The position numbers were made by a program, and so were the translations under genes. The notes under the pieces are model-generated. The model was not told where the DNA came from. It saw only the letters and a list, made by a program, of their open reading frames with translations, and ran no database searches. DNA of 64,000 bases from Nocardia sp. XZ_19_385 (GTDB lineage: Bacteria; Actinomycetota; Actinomycetes; Mycobacteriales; Mycobacteriaceae): the NCBI RefSeq assembly GCF_015355755.1, contig NZ_JACVEE010000001.1, positions 1,178,001-1,242,000 on the forward strand. The letters are read 5' to 3'. Positions 25,546 to 35,291 of the stretch are shown in pieces (position 1 is the first letter of the stretch; each line of letters opens with the position of its first letter).

Positions 25546-26376
25546 TCAACGGAAATCGGCTAGATGGTCGAGGACCCACTCGCGATAGGTGTGCGCGGGC
25601 GCGCCGGTGACCTCGGCGACGGTGGACAGCACCGGCTCCGGATGTGCGGTCATCTCGTCCATCCCCGCCAAGGCGTTGTGCACGTCGTCGACCGGCATCC
25701 AAGCGGACATCTCCGCCAGCGTGTCCTGCCGGGACATCTTCTCGAATCGCACCGGTACCCCGAGCGCGTCGGCGATGATCCGCGCCCGCTGCGGGGCGGT
25801 CAGGGCTTCGGGACCGGTCACCTCGTAGACGCCGCCGGTGTGGCCCTCGAGCAGGGCTCGGACGCCCACTGCGGCGATATCCCGCTCGTGGATGACCGAT
25901 CTGGCCCACTCGTCGTAGTGCTCGCGCACAACACCTTCCGCGCGAATGGACTCCGCCCAGCCGAGGTCGTTGCCGGCGAAGCCGCCCGCGCGCACGAAGG
26001 TCCGGCCGACCCCCGTTTCGTCGATGAGCCGCTCGAGGAAGCCGTGCGAACCGAGTACCGCGCCGGCCTGCTCGTCGGCGCCCCTGGCGGACAAGTAGAC
26101 GATGTGCCGCGCCCGCTCGGCGAGCTTCTGCACCACCTTCGGTGCGGCCGCGTCCGCTTCCAACGTCGGCCACACCAGGAACACCGCGTGCACACCGTCG
26201 AGCGCGGTATCCACGCTGCCCGGATCCGACAGATCGCCGCGGACGACCTCGACGCCAGGCGGCAGGTCCGCCGCCTCGGGGCGACGGACCAGCGCGCGAA
26301 CGTCGACGCCCGCATCGTGTAGTTGGTGGACGGCCGCGCGGCCGACCTTGCCTGTTGCACCGGTAACCAGAATCAT
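25546..26376 (-). CDS. NmrA/SDR-type NAD(P)-binding protein
   Basis: This 276-residue atypical SDR has an N-terminal ILVTGATGKVGRAAV glycine motif (2-16), Arg34/Arg35/Arg36 after strand 2 favouring NADP(H), and the NmrA-like GDLSDPGSVDTAL and VRAGGFAGN segments. It lacks the SDR YxxxK pair in the usual place. Members act as redox sensors or quinone/NADPH oxidoreductases. The gene replaces the Rv2675c-type methyltransferase expected by synteny, so it is probably an insertion. Its promoter region has a perfect palindrome in MerR-type geometry (26384-26414) and a likely leaderless start. Confidence 0.88.
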   Translation of the reverse strand: MILVTGATGKVGRAAVHQLHDAGVDVRALVRRPEAADLPPGVEVVRGDLSDPGSVDTALDGVHAVFLVWPTLEADAAAPKVVQKLAERARHIVYLSARGADEQAGAVLGSHGFLERLIDETGVGRTFVRAGGFAGNDLGWAESIRAEGVVREHYDEWARSVIHERDIAAVGVRALLEGHTGGVYEVTGPEALTAPQRARIIADALGVPVRFEKMSRQDTLAEMSAWMPVDDVHNALAGMDEMTAHPEPVLSTVAEVTGAPAHTYREWVLDHLADFR

Positions 26377-26383
26377 GGGACCG

Positions 26384-26414
26384 ATGCTGCTACCTGAACC
26401 AATGTTCAGGTCAA
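26384..26414 (-). promoter_or_regulatory. MerR-type promoter/operator of the NmrA-like gene
   Basis: On the minus strand, TTGACC (26414-26409) and CAGCAT (26389-26384) are separated by 19 bases. The perfect palindrome ACCTGAAC-N4-GTTCAGGT (26392-26411) fills most of the spacer. A 19-base spacer holding an operator is the hallmark of MerR-family activation. Only 7 bases separate the -10 from the ATG at 26376, so transcription could begin at the start codon. No merR gene lies in the window. Confidence 0.6.
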
Positions 26415-26424
26415 CCTGCGCTGC

Positions 26425-27120
26425 TCAGGGCAGGGCTGCGATGAGCTTGGCGACCTCGACCCGCGGGCCGGTGTAGAACGGGATCTCCTCGCGCACATGC
26501 AGGCGCGCTTCGGTGGCCCGCAGGTCGCGCATCAGGTCGACGATGCGGTGCAGCTCGGGCGCCTCGAAGGCCAGGATCCACTCGTAGTCGCCGAGCGCGA
26601 ACGAGCTCACGGTGTTGGCGCGCACATCGGGGTAGCCGCGCGCGGCCTTGCCGTGGTCGGCGAGCATTTTGCGGCGCTCGTCGTCGGGCAGCAGGTACCA
26701 CTCGTAGGAGCGCACGAACGGGTAGACGCAGATGTAGTTACCGGCGTCCTCGCCCGCGAGGAACGCGGGGACGTGGCTCTTGTTGAACTCCGCCGGGCGA
26801 TGCAGCGCGACATTGCTCCACACCGGTGTGCTGGCCCGCCCGAGGTCGGTGGTGCGCCGGAAATCGGCGTACGCGGCCTGCAGTTCCTCGACGTGCTCGG
26901 CGTGGGTCCAGATCATGAAGTCGGCGTCGGCGCGCATCCCGGCCACGTCGTAGAGCCCGCGCACCACGACGCCCTTGTCCTCGAGCCCGTCGAAGAACGC
27001 CTGCGCGTCCGCGATCGCCTTGGCCCGATCCTCCCCGAGCACACCCGGTTTCACCTGGAACACCGAGAACATCAGGTACCGGATGGTGGAGTTGAGGGCC
27101 TGGTAATCGAGTCGCGCCAT
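26425..27120 (-). CDS. hemQ: Coproheme decarboxylase HemQ/ChdC
   Basis: This 231-residue chlorite-dismutase-fold protein has the proximal heme ligand His156 (MLADHG) and Tyr133 in VYPF, the residue pair used by actinobacterial ChdC to decarboxylate two propionates of coproheme with hydrogen peroxide. It completes heme b synthesis by the coproporphyrin-dependent route and sits beside hemY and hemE. ATG 27120 is the expected start ([15 protein letters not shown]). The 220 bp up to hemY contain no recognised gene. By position it equals Rv2676c. Confidence 0.94.
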   Translation of the reverse strand: MARLDYQALNSTIRYLMFSVFQVKPGVLGEDRAKAIADAQAFFDGLEDKGVVVRGLYDVAGMRADADFMIWTHAEHVEELQAAYADFRRTTDLGRASTPVWSNVALHRPAEFNKSHVPAFLAGEDAGNYICVYPFVRSYEWYLLPDDERRKMLADHGKAARGYPDVRANTVSSFALGDYEWILAFEAPELHRIVDLMRDLRATEARLHVREEIPFYTGPRVEVAKLIAALP

Positions 27121-27340
27121 GCTCCCATCGTGCCACTGCGCTACCAGGCGGCGGTGTCCGGCTCCCCGTGCTACTCCCAGCGACCAGAAGGGTGCATCCA
27201 GGTCCGCAATGGTTTCCGTCAGGCGCTCGACGTCGATGCTGTGCAGGGGCGGCCGACGCGGTGCGCGGATCGGGTTGCTCGGAGACGAGAGTCCGGGTTC
27301 CAGCCGAATGCCGGACGGGATTGCGACAGCCTTGGTGTGG

Positions 27341-28687
27341 CTAGGACAACTGAGCAGCAATGCGGCGAGCAGCGGCGTCACCAGAGGCGACGCAGGCCGG
27401 GACGCCGACGCCGTGCAGATACGCACCGGCGACGGCGAAGTTCGGCAATTCCGCTGTGACGGATTCGATTTCGGCGACGCGGTCGGTGTGCCCGGGCGCG
27501 TACTGAGCCAGGCCACCCGGCCAGCGCTGCACAGTCGCGCCGACCGGTTCGATGGCGATCCCGGTGACGTGGGCGAGGTCTTCGGCAGCCGCGGTGACGA
27601 GCTTGTCGTCAGACCAGGACAGCACCGAATCGTCGCCGAATTTGCCGAAAGAGGCGCGGACGAGCGCGGTTTCGCGGTCGGCCAGGTGCGGCCATTTTCG
27701 ACTGGAGAGGGTGAACGCCTTGGCGCGCAAGGATTCTCCGGTCGCGACGAGAATGCCGGAGTTGTCCGGGAGCGGAGTGTCGCGAGGTAGGGCGAGGGCG
27801 ACCACCACCGAAGACGACAGTTCGATTCCGGCCGCGGCCGACGCGGCGGCGGGGGCGAGGGTGCGCAGCAAACGGGCAGTCACGGGGGCAGGCGTCGCAA
27901 GGACGACCGCGTCGACCGTGCCGAACGGATCGAGCACCCAGCCATGGGTCGACTTCGCGAGCCGGGTGGCCGGCGCATCGGTGACGATGCGCGCGCCGGA
28001 CTTCTCGGCCAAAGCGTCGAGCAGAACTCGGTAGCCGTCCCGGATACCGCCGAACACGGGGCTCTTCGACGGCGGCGGCGTGGCGGCGGCCACCGCATGG
28101 GTCAGGCTGGGCGCGCCCCCGTCCAGTGCGGCGGCCAGGGTCGGCAGCGCCGCGCGGACGCCGATGGAACGGGAGCTGCCCGCATAGACGCCACCCAGCA
28201 AGGGGTCGACGCTGCGTTCGGCCACCTGCGCGCCGAAGCGGTCGGCGATCAGGCTGTAGACGTCGATATCGGAATCGGGGTACCAGGCGAAGGGCCGCTT
28301 GGTTTCGGCGGCGATCTTCGCGAGGGTGTCGTCGTCGACGAGTCCGCGCATCTGCTCGGCGCGCGTCGGAATGCCCATCAGCGTGCGCTCCGGCAGCGGA
28401 TGCGCGACACCACCCGACCAGAGCAGCGGACGCTTCCCCGCGGGCAGCACCAGCTGGGTTTCCAGTCCGAGCTCGCGGAGCAACTGCGGGACTTCCGGCC
28501 GCCGTCCGACGAAGGCCTCGGCCCCCAGATCCAAAGGCTCCCCCGCTACTTCGCCGGTGTGCAGGATCCCGCCGACTCGGCCGGCGCGGTCGGTCACCAG
28601 GATGTCGGCCCGCGGGCCGAGCAGCATCCGCAGTCGATACGCCGCGACCAGTCCGCTGATGCCCCCGCCCACGACCGCGATTCTCAT
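27341..28687 (-). CDS. hemY: Coproporphyrinogen III oxidase HemY/CgoX
   Basis: This 448-residue FAD enzyme has the N-terminal [14 protein letters not shown] motif (7-20), the [12 protein letters not shown] segment typical of the family and the C-terminal [26 protein letters not shown]-closing motif. In Gram-positive heme synthesis it oxidises coproporphyrinogen III to coproporphyrin III with oxygen. It lies between hemE (69 bp upstream) and hemQ on the same strand, so the three form a heme gene run. Confidence 0.94.
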   Translation of the reverse strand: MRIAVVGGGISGLVAAYRLRMLLGPRADILVTDRAGRVGGILHTGEVAGEPLDLGAEAFVGRRPEVPQLLRELGLETQLVLPAGKRPLLWSGGVAHPLPERTLMGIPTRAEQMRGLVDDDTLAKIAAETKRPFAWYPDSDIDVYSLIADRFGAQVAERSVDPLLGGVYAGSSRSIGVRAALPTLAAALDGGAPSLTHAVAAATPPPSKSPVFGGIRDGYRVLLDALAEKSGARIVTDAPATRLAKSTHGWVLDPFGTVDAVVLATPAPVTARLLRTLAPAAASAAAGIELSSSVVVALALPRDTPLPDNSGILVATGESLRAKAFTLSSRKWPHLADRETALVRASFGKFGDDSVLSWSDDKLVTAAAEDLAHVTGIAIEPVGATVQRWPGGLAQYAPGHTDRVAEIESVTAELPNFAVAGAYLHGVGVPACVASGDAAARRIAAQLS

Positions 28688-28756
28688 GGTTGCGACGGTA
28701 ACCCTCGCCCGGGGATGCGCCGCCGCCCGGTCCGCCTCGGCGTTACCGGGCTCACC

Positions 28757-29827
28757 TCACGCCGTCGGCGCGGGCAGGCTGTGGATCAGTTCGACGGTCG
28801 CGGTGATGACGCCCGGATCGGTCTCCGGCATGACGCCGTGACCCAGGTTGAAGATGTGGCCCTTCGCGCCCAGCGTGACCGCTTCGTCGGCCTCGCGGCA
28901 GATGCGCCGCACTTCCGACTCGATCGCTTCGGAACCGGCGAAAAGGACGGCCGGATCGAGGTTGCCCTGCAGCGCTTTTCCGGGACCGACGCGGCGCACA
29001 GCTTCGTTGAGCGGCACCCGCCAGTCGACGCCGACGACATCCGCGCCCGCCTCGCCCATCGCGCCGAGCAGTTCACCGGTGCCGACACCGAAGTGGATGC
29101 GCGGCACGCCCGCGTCGGCGACCTCGGCGAAGACCCGCTCGGAGTGCGGCAGCACGAAGCTGCGGTAGTCGGCCAGCGACAGCGCACCGGCCCAGGAGTC
29201 GAACAGCTGCACCGCGTCGACACCGGCGGCCAGCTGTGCCTGCAGGAAGGCGATGGTGATGTCGGTGAGTGCGCCGAGCAGGTCGTGCCAGGTCTTCGGG
29301 TCGGCGTGCATCATCGCCTTGGTGCGCTCGTGCTGCTTGCTCGGGCCGCCCTCGACCAGGTACGACGCGAGGGTGAAGGGTGCGCCCGCGAAACCGATCA
29401 GCGGGGTGTCGCCGAGCGCCGCCGTCAGCAGCCGGACACCCTCGGTGACCGCGCCGACGTCTTCCGGGTGCAGGCGCGGCAGGGCGCGCACGTCGTCGGA
29501 AGTGCGGACCGGCGACGCGACGACCGGACCCACCCCGGGCACGATGTCGAGATCGATGCCCGCGGCCTTCAGCGGGACCACGATGTCGGAGAACAGGATC
29601 GCCGCGTCCACGTCGTGCCGGCGGATCGGCTGCATGGTGATCTCACACACCAGCTCCGGGTCGAAGCAGGACTGCAACATCCCGACGCCCTTGCGCAGCT
29701 CGCGGTACTCGGGCAGGGAACGACCGGCTTGGCGCATGAACCACACCGGCCGCCGGCTGGGCGTGGCGCCGGTGGCGGCGGCCAGGAACGGGGCATCGGT
29801 CAACTGGCGACGGGTGTAGGTAGTCAT
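28757..29827 (-). CDS. hemE: Uroporphyrinogen decarboxylase HemE
   Basis: This 356-residue enzyme has the diagnostic [16 protein letters not shown] (27-42), the LFSDIVVP Asp motif, [17 protein letters not shown], and the late [13 protein letters not shown] segment. It decarboxylates the four acetate side chains of uroporphyrinogen III to coproporphyrinogen III in the cytosol. ATG 29827 (MTTYTRRQL) is preferred; GTG 29830 is adjacent. It starts the hemE-hemY-hemQ minus-strand run and is divergent from the DUF3000 gene. Confidence 0.96.
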   Translation of the reverse strand: MTTYTRRQLTDAPFLAAATGATPSRRPVWFMRQAGRSLPEYRELRKGVGMLQSCFDPELVCEITMQPIRRHDVDAAILFSDIVVPLKAAGIDLDIVPGVGPVVASPVRTSDDVRALPRLHPEDVGAVTEGVRLLTAALGDTPLIGFAGAPFTLASYLVEGGPSKQHERTKAMMHADPKTWHDLLGALTDITIAFLQAQLAAGVDAVQLFDSWAGALSLADYRSFVLPHSERVFAEVADAGVPRIHFGVGTGELLGAMGEAGADVVGVDWRVPLNEAVRRVGPGKALQGNLDPAVLFAGSEAIESEVRRICREADEAVTLGAKGHIFNLGHGVMPETDPGVITATVELIHSLPAPTA

Positions 29828-29943
29828 CACCGCGATCCTATCCATCCGTAAACCACCGATAGACAACCCTCACCACGCGAACGCCATTTCGCGAACGGCG
29901 CGCCTCCGCCGGGGTTGGGGGCACACGGTCTACCGTCGCTTCC

Positions 29944-30582
29944 GTGACACCGCTCGACATCCGCGACGGCGCCGCATCGACCGAGGGCTCCCCCGCCGAA
30001 CCAGCTGGATTTCGAGCCGCGGTCGCTGCGATGGGCACCGCATCCGTGCACCCCCGCATCGAGCTCGCGCCCATCCGTCCGCCGCAGCGGCTGGCGCCGT
30101 ATTCCTACGCGGTCGGCGCCGAGGTCAAACACCCCGAAACCCCGAACGTGCCGGTCGATTCCGAAGGCGACGCGTTCGGCAGGCTGATCCTGCTGCACGA
30201 TCCCGATGGTGACGACGCCTGGCACGGCGTGTTCCGGCTGGTCGCCTACATCCAGGCGGACATCGACGCCTCGCTGGCCGCGGACCCGCTGCTACCGGAG
30301 GTGGCGTGGAGCTGGCTGGTCGACGCGCTCGAGTCCCGATCCGAACCGTTCACCGCGCTCGGCGGCACGGTCACCTCGACGACTTCGGTCCGCTACGGCG
30401 ACATCGCGGGCCCGCCGCGCGCACACCAATTGGAGCTGCGCGCGTCCTGGACCGCGAACACTGCCGAGATGGCTCCGCACGTGGAGGCGTTCTGCGAAGT
30501 ACTGGCCTACTCGGCCGGTCTGCCCCCGGCCGGGATCACCGATCTACGGCCGGACTCGCACACCAGCAACGAACCGAGCTGA
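29944..30582 (+). CDS. DUF3000 family protein
   Basis: This 212-residue soluble protein resembles the actinobacterial family of Rv2680: an AVAAMGTASVHPRIELAPIRPPQRLAPYSYAVGAE segment, then GDAFGRLILLHDPDGDDAWHGVFRLVAYIQAD and WSWLVDALE. The function is unknown. It precedes the RNase D-like gene by 22 bp in the same direction throughout related genomes, which suggests a joint role. GTG 29944 is the only start in the right place. Confidence 0.85.
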   Translation: MTPLDIRDGAASTEGSPAEPAGFRAAVAAMGTASVHPRIELAPIRPPQRLAPYSYAVGAEVKHPETPNVPVDSEGDAFGRLILLHDPDGDDAWHGVFRLVAYIQADIDASLAADPLLPEVAWSWLVDALESRSEPFTALGGTVTSTTSVRYGDIAGPPRAHQLELRASWTANTAEMAPHVEAFCEVLAYSAGLPPAGITDLRPDSHTSNEPS

Positions 30583-30604
30583 CAGCAACGTAAAGTTCAC
30601 GTCT

Positions 30605-31882
30605 ATGCCGGTTGTTGACGAGCCCATCGAGGGGCGCAGTGTGGAAGAAAACACAGCGGAACCACTGCTTGCTCCCAATGATGGTGTGCCGCCGGTTCTG
30701 GTCACACCCGAGCAGGTCGCCGAGGCCGCCGCGCGGATCGCCGCGGGCACCGGCCCGCTGGCGGTCGACGCCGAACGCGCCTCCGGTTTCCGGTATTCGG
30801 CCCGGGCCTATCTGATCCAGTTGCGCCGCGCCGGTGCGGGCAGTTTCCTCATCGACCCGATTCCGGTGACCGACGCGCTGAACCCGCTCGCCGAGGCGAT
30901 CAACGACCTGGAGTGGGTGCTGCATTCGGCCGACCAGGATCTCCCGGGCCTGGCCGAGCTGGGGCTGCGCCCGGCCCGGCTGTTCGACACCGAATTGGGC
31001 GGCAGGCTGGCCGGATTCGAGCGGGTCGGGCTGGCGGCGATGGTGGAGAAGCTGCTCGGACGAGCGCTACGCAAGGGTCACGGCGCCGCCGACTGGTCCA
31101 CCCGCCCCCTACCCGACGACTGGCTCAACTACGCGGCCCTCGACGTAGAGCTACTGCTGGAGCTGCGCGACGAGGTCGCCGCCTCGCTCGACGAGCAGGG
31201 CAAGACCGACTGGGCGGCACAGGAATTCGAGCACATCCGGATCACCGAACCGGCCGGGCCGAAGGCCGACCGGTGGCGGCGCACCTCCGGTATCCACACT
31301 TTGCGCAAGGCCCGGCAGCTGGCGGTGGTGCGGGAGCTATGGATCGCGCGCGACACCCTGGCCCGCGCCCGCGATGTCGCACCGGCCCGGATCCTGCCGG
31401 ACGCCGCGATCGTCTCCGCCGCGACGACCGATCCGCGCACCATCGCGCAACTACGCGCGCTACCGGTGTTCGGCGGACCGCGCCAGCGCCGCTACTCCCG
31501 GGAATGGCTGGCCGCCATCGACCGCGCCCGCGCCCTCTCCGATGACGAGCTACCCTCGCTGACCCAGCCGTTCGAAGGCCCGCCGCCGGTGAACCGGTGG
31601 GAACGGCGCGACCCGGTCGCCGCGGCCCGGCTGACGCGGGCGCGCGCGGCGATGGGTGAACTGTCCACCGAGTACGCCATCCCGGTGGAGAACCTGCTGT
31701 CCCCCGATCTGGTGCGGCGGCTGTGCTGGGACGGGCTCCCGTCCTACGACCGCGTCGGCACCGCGGACGACCTATCCGCGGCGATCGACGGTTTCCTCAA
31801 GTCCGGCAGCGCCCGGCCGTGGCAGCGGGAGCTGTCGGTGCCGGCGCTGACCGCGGCACTGACACCGCAGCCCGCCGGCTAG
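30605..31882 (+). CDS. RNase D-like 3'-5' exonuclease with HRDC domain
   Basis: This 425-residue protein has the DEDD exonuclease Exo I motif LAVDAERASGFRYS (D-x-E, near residue 56), the HSADQDLPGLAEL and LFDTELGGRLAGF segments (Exo II region) and the DWLNYAALDVELLLEL Exo III motif. A helical HRDC-type region follows (RKARQLAVVRELWIARD, DRARALSDDELP). It should trim RNA 3' ends. The start is ATG 30605; open frame further upstream overlaps the DUF3000 gene. Its stop interlocks with the convergent SRPBCC gene (CTAG, 31879-31882). Confidence 0.9.
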   Translation: MPVVDEPIEGRSVEENTAEPLLAPNDGVPPVLVTPEQVAEAAARIAAGTGPLAVDAERASGFRYSARAYLIQLRRAGAGSFLIDPIPVTDALNPLAEAINDLEWVLHSADQDLPGLAELGLRPARLFDTELGGRLAGFERVGLAAMVEKLLGRALRKGHGAADWSTRPLPDDWLNYAALDVELLLELRDEVAASLDEQGKTDWAAQEFEHIRITEPAGPKADRWRRTSGIHTLRKARQLAVVRELWIARDTLARARDVAPARILPDAAIVSAATTDPRTIAQLRALPVFGGPRQRRYSREWLAAIDRARALSDDELPSLTQPFEGPPPVNRWERRDPVAAARLTRARAAMGELSTEYAIPVENLLSPDLVRRLCWDGLPSYDRVGTADDLSAAIDGFLKSGSARPWQRELSVPALTAALTPQPAG

Positions 31883-32283
31883 GCGCTTTCCACGGTCTTC
31901 TTGAACATCGCGATGCCCTGCTCCATGACCGCGCCGAAGGCGTCGGCGAGTTCAGCGGGCAGCACATCGTGCATCCAGACAAATCTGCTGTGCCCGTTGT
32001 CCAGGGCGAACACCTGCATGCTCGCGGAGTCGTGCTCCGGGGTGACGGTGTCGCCGATGACCGCGAAGGCGTACCGATGCTCGGCGTCGTCGTGCGAGAT
32101 GAGCCGCTCGCGCACCACCGCGCCGGTGACGAAAGTGACTACGCGAACGTCGGGTTCGACGAGCTTGCTCTCGGTGACAAAGCCCGGCACCATCCGGGCC
32201 GGCCCGTGTTCGAAGTCCCTGACGACCGCCCACACGTCCTCGACCGGCGCTTCGATGACGATTTCCTTTTTGACCCAAGCCAT
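31879..32283 (-). CDS. SRPBCC-family (START-like) protein
   Basis: This 134-residue protein has the polyketide-cyclase/START-like pattern: VKKEIVIEAPVEDVWAVVRDFEH at the start, paired beta strands in the middle, and the long C-terminal helix AFGAVMEQGIAMFKKTVE. These proteins hold hydrophobic ligands; no enzyme residue is evident. GGAGGAG lies 8 bases before ATG 32283 but inside one arm of a strong inverted repeat (32285-32316), so ribosome access may be controlled. It is convergent with the RNase D-like gene. Confidence 0.85.
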   Translation of the reverse strand: MAWVKKEIVIEAPVEDVWAVVRDFEHGPARMVPGFVTESKLVEPDVRVVTFVTGAVVRERLISHDDAEHRYAFAVIGDTVTPEHDSASMQVFALDNGHSRFVWMHDVLPAELADAFGAVMEQGIAMFKKTVESA

Positions 32284-32284
32284 G

Positions 32285-32316
32285 ACCGTTCTCCTCCACT
32301 AGGTAGGAGAAACGGT
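32285..32316 (-). promoter_or_regulatory. Inverted repeat covering the SRPBCC ribosome site
   Basis: On the minus strand ACCGTTTCTCCT (32316-32305) can pair with AGGAGAACGGT (32295-32285), with one bulged T and a 9-base loop. The second arm contains the AGGAG of the ribosome site, so the folded RNA would hide it. It could instead be a protein operator. Confidence 0.5.
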
Positions 32317-32377
32317 ACGGCTTCAGAGTTGTGCGCGCGGCGTTTTCAGAACGATCGTTCGGCCAGTTCTGTCGAAC

Positions 32378-34276
32378 TCAGCTGGCGTCGAGCCAGCCGC
32401 TGATTCTGCGGGCGATATCGGGCGCGGTGAGCCCCAGCTCCTGATGGACCGCGTCTCTGGACGCGTGATCCAGGAACTGCTGCGGCACACCGAGATCCCG
32501 GGTCGGCACATCGACACCGGCGGCCCGGATGCGCGCCGACACCGTCGAACCGATGCCGCCGTGCAGGCCGCCGTCTTCGAGGGTGACCACCAGGCGGTAG
32601 TTCTCGGCGAGCTTGACGATGGTGTCCGAGACCGGCAGCACCCAGCGCGGATCGATGACCGTGACCGAAATACCTTCCGGCTCCAGCGCTTCCGCGACCC
32701 GCATCGCCGTCTCGGCGAACGGGCCGACCGCGACCAGCAGCACGTCACCGCGACCGGTCTGCGCGGAGCCGCCGTCGGGGGCGGCCAGGCGCAGCACATC
32801 CACGCCGTCGAGTCGTTCGATCGCCGTGATGTCCTCGGCGACACTGCCCTTCGGGAACCGCAGGACGGTGGGCCCGTCGCTGACGGCGAGCGCCTCGGCC
32901 AGCTCTTCGCGCAGGGTGGCGGCGTCGCGCGGGGCGGCCACCCGGATGCCCGGGACGATGCCGAGCAGCGAGAAGTCCCACATGCCATGGTGACTCGCGC
33001 CGTCCGGGCCGGTGATGCCCGCGCGGTCCAGCACCACGGTGACCGGCTGCTTGAGCAGCGCCACATCCATCAGCAACTGGTCGAAGGCGCGGTTGAGGAA
33101 GGTCGAATAGATCGCGACCACCGGGTGCAGGCCGCCCAGGGCCAGACCGGCGGCGGAGGTCATGGCGTGCTGTTCGGCGATGCCGACGTCGAACATGCGC
33201 TCCGGGAAACGCTCCCCGAACGGCGCCAGCCCCGTGGGGCCGGGCATGGCGGCGGTAATCGCCACAATGTCCTCGCGGCGTTCGGCCTGGGCGATGAGCT
33301 CCTCGGAGAAGACCGAGGTCCAGCCGGGCGCCTTCTTGCCCGCCAGCGGACGGCCGGTAAGCGGATCGATCGGGTCGCAGGCATGCATCTGGTCGGCCAC
33401 GTGGTTCTCGGCGTGCTCGTAGCCACGGCCCTTCTGGGTGACCGCGTGCACGACGACCGGGCCGCCGAAATCCTTGGCGCGGCGCAGCGCGGCCTCCAGG
33501 GCGACGATGTCGTGCCCGTCGACCGGGCCGACATACTTCAGCCCGAGGTCGCTGAACAGCTCCTGTGGGCTGAGCGCGTCTTTTATCCCGGCCTTGACGG
33601 CGTGCACCATCGAATACGCCGGCTCCCCCACTCGCGGGATGCTCTTGATGATGCGCTTGCCCGCGTCCAGGGCGTGCTCGTAGGCGGGCTGGGTGCGTAG
33701 CGCGGTGAGCCGATCGGCCAGACCGCCGATGGTCGGGGCGTAGGAGCGGCCGTTGTCGTTGACTACGACCACCACCGGGCGATCGGTGCCGGCGGCGATG
33801 TTGTTCAGCGCCTCCCAGCACATGCCGCCGGTGAGCGCGCCGTCACCGACGACCGCGACCACGTGACGGTCCTGACCGGTCAGCGCGAACGCCTTCGCCA
33901 AGCCGTCGGCGTAGGACAGCGACGCGGAGGCGTGCGAGGACTCCACCCAGTCGTGCGCGCTCTCGGCGCGGCTCGGGTACCCCGAGAGCCCGCCCTCCTT
34001 GCGCAGCGAATCGAACTGGTCTTTGCGACCGGTGAGGATCTTGTGCACGTAGGCCTGGTGGCCGGTGTCGAAGATCAGCGGGTCGGCCGGCGAGTCGAAG
34101 ATCCGGTGCAGCGCGATGGACAGTTCCACCACACCGAGATTCGGCCCGAGATGACCACCGGTGGCCGCGACTTTCTCGACGAGGAACTCACGGATCTCCA
34201 CCGCTAATTCGCGTAGCTGTGGCACGGTCAGCCCACGCAGATCTTCGGGCGTATCGACCCGGGAAAGCACTCCCAC
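32378..34276 (-). CDS. dxs: 1-deoxy-D-xylulose-5-phosphate synthase
   Basis: This 632-residue TPP enzyme carries the catalytic His in [13 protein letters not shown], the TPP site [16 protein letters not shown], the [13 protein letters not shown] glutamate of the pyrimidine domain and [19 protein letters not shown]. It condenses pyruvate and glyceraldehyde-3-phosphate, the first step of the MEP isoprenoid route. GTG 34276 ([13 protein letters not shown]) is chosen: GGAGGGAG lies about 9 bases upstream. It is transcribed away from the SIMPL gene; 268 bp between their starts hold no gene. Confidence 0.97.
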   Translation of the reverse strand: MGVLSRVDTPEDLRGLTVPQLRELAVEIREFLVEKVAATGGHLGPNLGVVELSIALHRIFDSPADPLIFDTGHQAYVHKILTGRKDQFDSLRKEGGLSGYPSRAESAHDWVESSHASASLSYADGLAKAFALTGQDRHVVAVVGDGALTGGMCWEALNNIAAGTDRPVVVVVNDNGRSYAPTIGGLADRLTALRTQPAYEHALDAGKRIIKSIPRVGEPAYSMVHAVKAGIKDALSPQELFSDLGLKYVGPVDGHDIVALEAALRRAKDFGGPVVVHAVTQKGRGYEHAENHVADQMHACDPIDPLTGRPLAGKKAPGWTSVFSEELIAQAERREDIVAITAAMPGPTGLAPFGERFPERMFDVGIAEQHAMTSAAGLALGGLHPVVAIYSTFLNRAFDQLLMDVALLKQPVTVVLDRAGITGPDGASHHGMWDFSLLGIVPGIRVAAPRDAATLREELAEALAVSDGPTVLRFPKGSVAEDITAIERLDGVDVLRLAAPDGGSAQTGRGDVLLVAVGPFAETAMRVAEALEPEGISVTVIDPRWVLPVSDTIVKLAENYRLVVTLEDGGLHGGIGSTVSARIRAAGVDVPTRDLGVPQQFLDHASRDAVHQELGLTAPDIARRISGWLDAS

Positions 34277-34544
34277 CTGAACTCGCTCCCTCCGGATAGC
34301 GCATCTGATACCGACCATTTCGAGCGACCTGCGAGAGTCGCCAGCAGCCAGTCTACGGAGCAGTAGCCGTGCCCCCGCTCCACATCAGCCTGTCACCAGC
34401 GGGCACGACCGCGAAATGTGAGTCTCCACACGAATCTACGCGCGCTGACCCGGCCCACACGGTACCCGCTTTCGCTCGGGGACGATCGCGCGATCTCGTC
34501 CGTTGATCCACTGAACCGTGATCCTCGAAGGCAAGGAGAGCGCC

Positions 34545-35291
34545 GTGAGCAAAGGTAAGAAGAAGGACAAGCAGAAGGACATCGCGATCGCCGATTGCGG
34601 GGCCGGTTGCTGCGGTTTCGCGGAGCCGGATGCCGTGGCGGGCACGGTCACCACCTACGGCGCGGGGACCGCGAGCGCGGCGCCGGATCTGATGCGGGTC
34701 ACCGTCACTGTCGAGTGCAAAGCCAGCAAGGTCGCCCTGGCTTATGGCGAGGCCGGTGAACGCGTCACCGCGATCACCGACTCGCTGCGCGGCGACGGGG
34801 TGCCGGGCGCCGATATCGCGACCACGGGCCTGTCGGTGCGCACCGAGACCGAATGGACCGAGGGCAAGGGCCAGCAGATCACCGGCTACGTCGCCAGCAC
34901 CGACCTCACGGTGTCGCTGCGCGAGATCGGCGAGAACGCCGATCCCAGCCCGGCCGACATCATCGCCCACTGCGTCGAGGCAGGCGGGGACGAGGTCCGG
35001 CTCAACGGGCTCACCCTCGGCTTCGCCGACGAGGAGAGCCTGCTCGGCCGCGCCCGCGACGCCGCCTGGGACAACGCCCTGGCCAAGGCCGAGCAGTACG
35101 CGGCGCGCGCGGGCGGGGCCGTCGGGCCCGTGCTGGTCATCACCGAGGACACCGGTTCGCGGCCGCGGACCGGCGCCCGCGCGAAAGGCGCGGTCGGCAT
35201 GATCTCCGAGATGGCGTCGATGCCGGTGGAACTCGGGGAGAGCGAGATCTCGGCCTCCGTGCGCGTCACCTGGCAACTGATCGAGAGCTAA
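34545..35291 (+). CDS. SIMPL (DUF541) domain protein without signal peptide
   Basis: This 248-residue protein starts at GTG 34545, 5 bases after AAGGAGAG. Residues 1-12 are Lys-rich and residues 18-23 contain three cysteines (CGAGCC); no Sec signal or lipobox follows. From residue about 35 it is a SIMPL domain (TVTTYGAGTASAAPDLMRVTVTVE, ATTGLSVRTETEW, ITGYVASTDLTV, RARDAAWDNALAKAEQYA, ASVRVTWQL). Most SIMPL proteins are exported oligomers, so a cytosolic form with a Cys cluster is unusual. Its stop interlocks with the convergent RNA methyltransferase. Confidence 0.85.
   Translation: MSKGKKKDKQKDIAIADCGAGCCGFAEPDAVAGTVTTYGAGTASAAPDLMRVTVTVECKASKVALAYGEAGERVTAITDSLRGDGVPGADIATTGLSVRTETEWTEGKGQQITGYVASTDLTVSLREIGENADPSPADIIAHCVEAGGDEVRLNGLTLGFADEESLLGRARDAAWDNALAKAEQYAARAGGAVGPVLVITEDTGSRPRTGARAKGAVGMISEMASMPVELGESEISASVRVTWQLIES

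Noticed and set aside
27121..27340. A longer HemQ with about 130 extra N-terminal residues
   Set aside because: The extension overlaps the hemY coding end in another frame and has shadow composition; known HemQ proteins start near the ATG at 27120.
27944..29851. A 635-codon plus-strand frame opposite hemY/hemE
   Set aside because: The opposite strand encodes unmistakable HemY and HemE; the plus frame is a GC-bias shadow without motifs.
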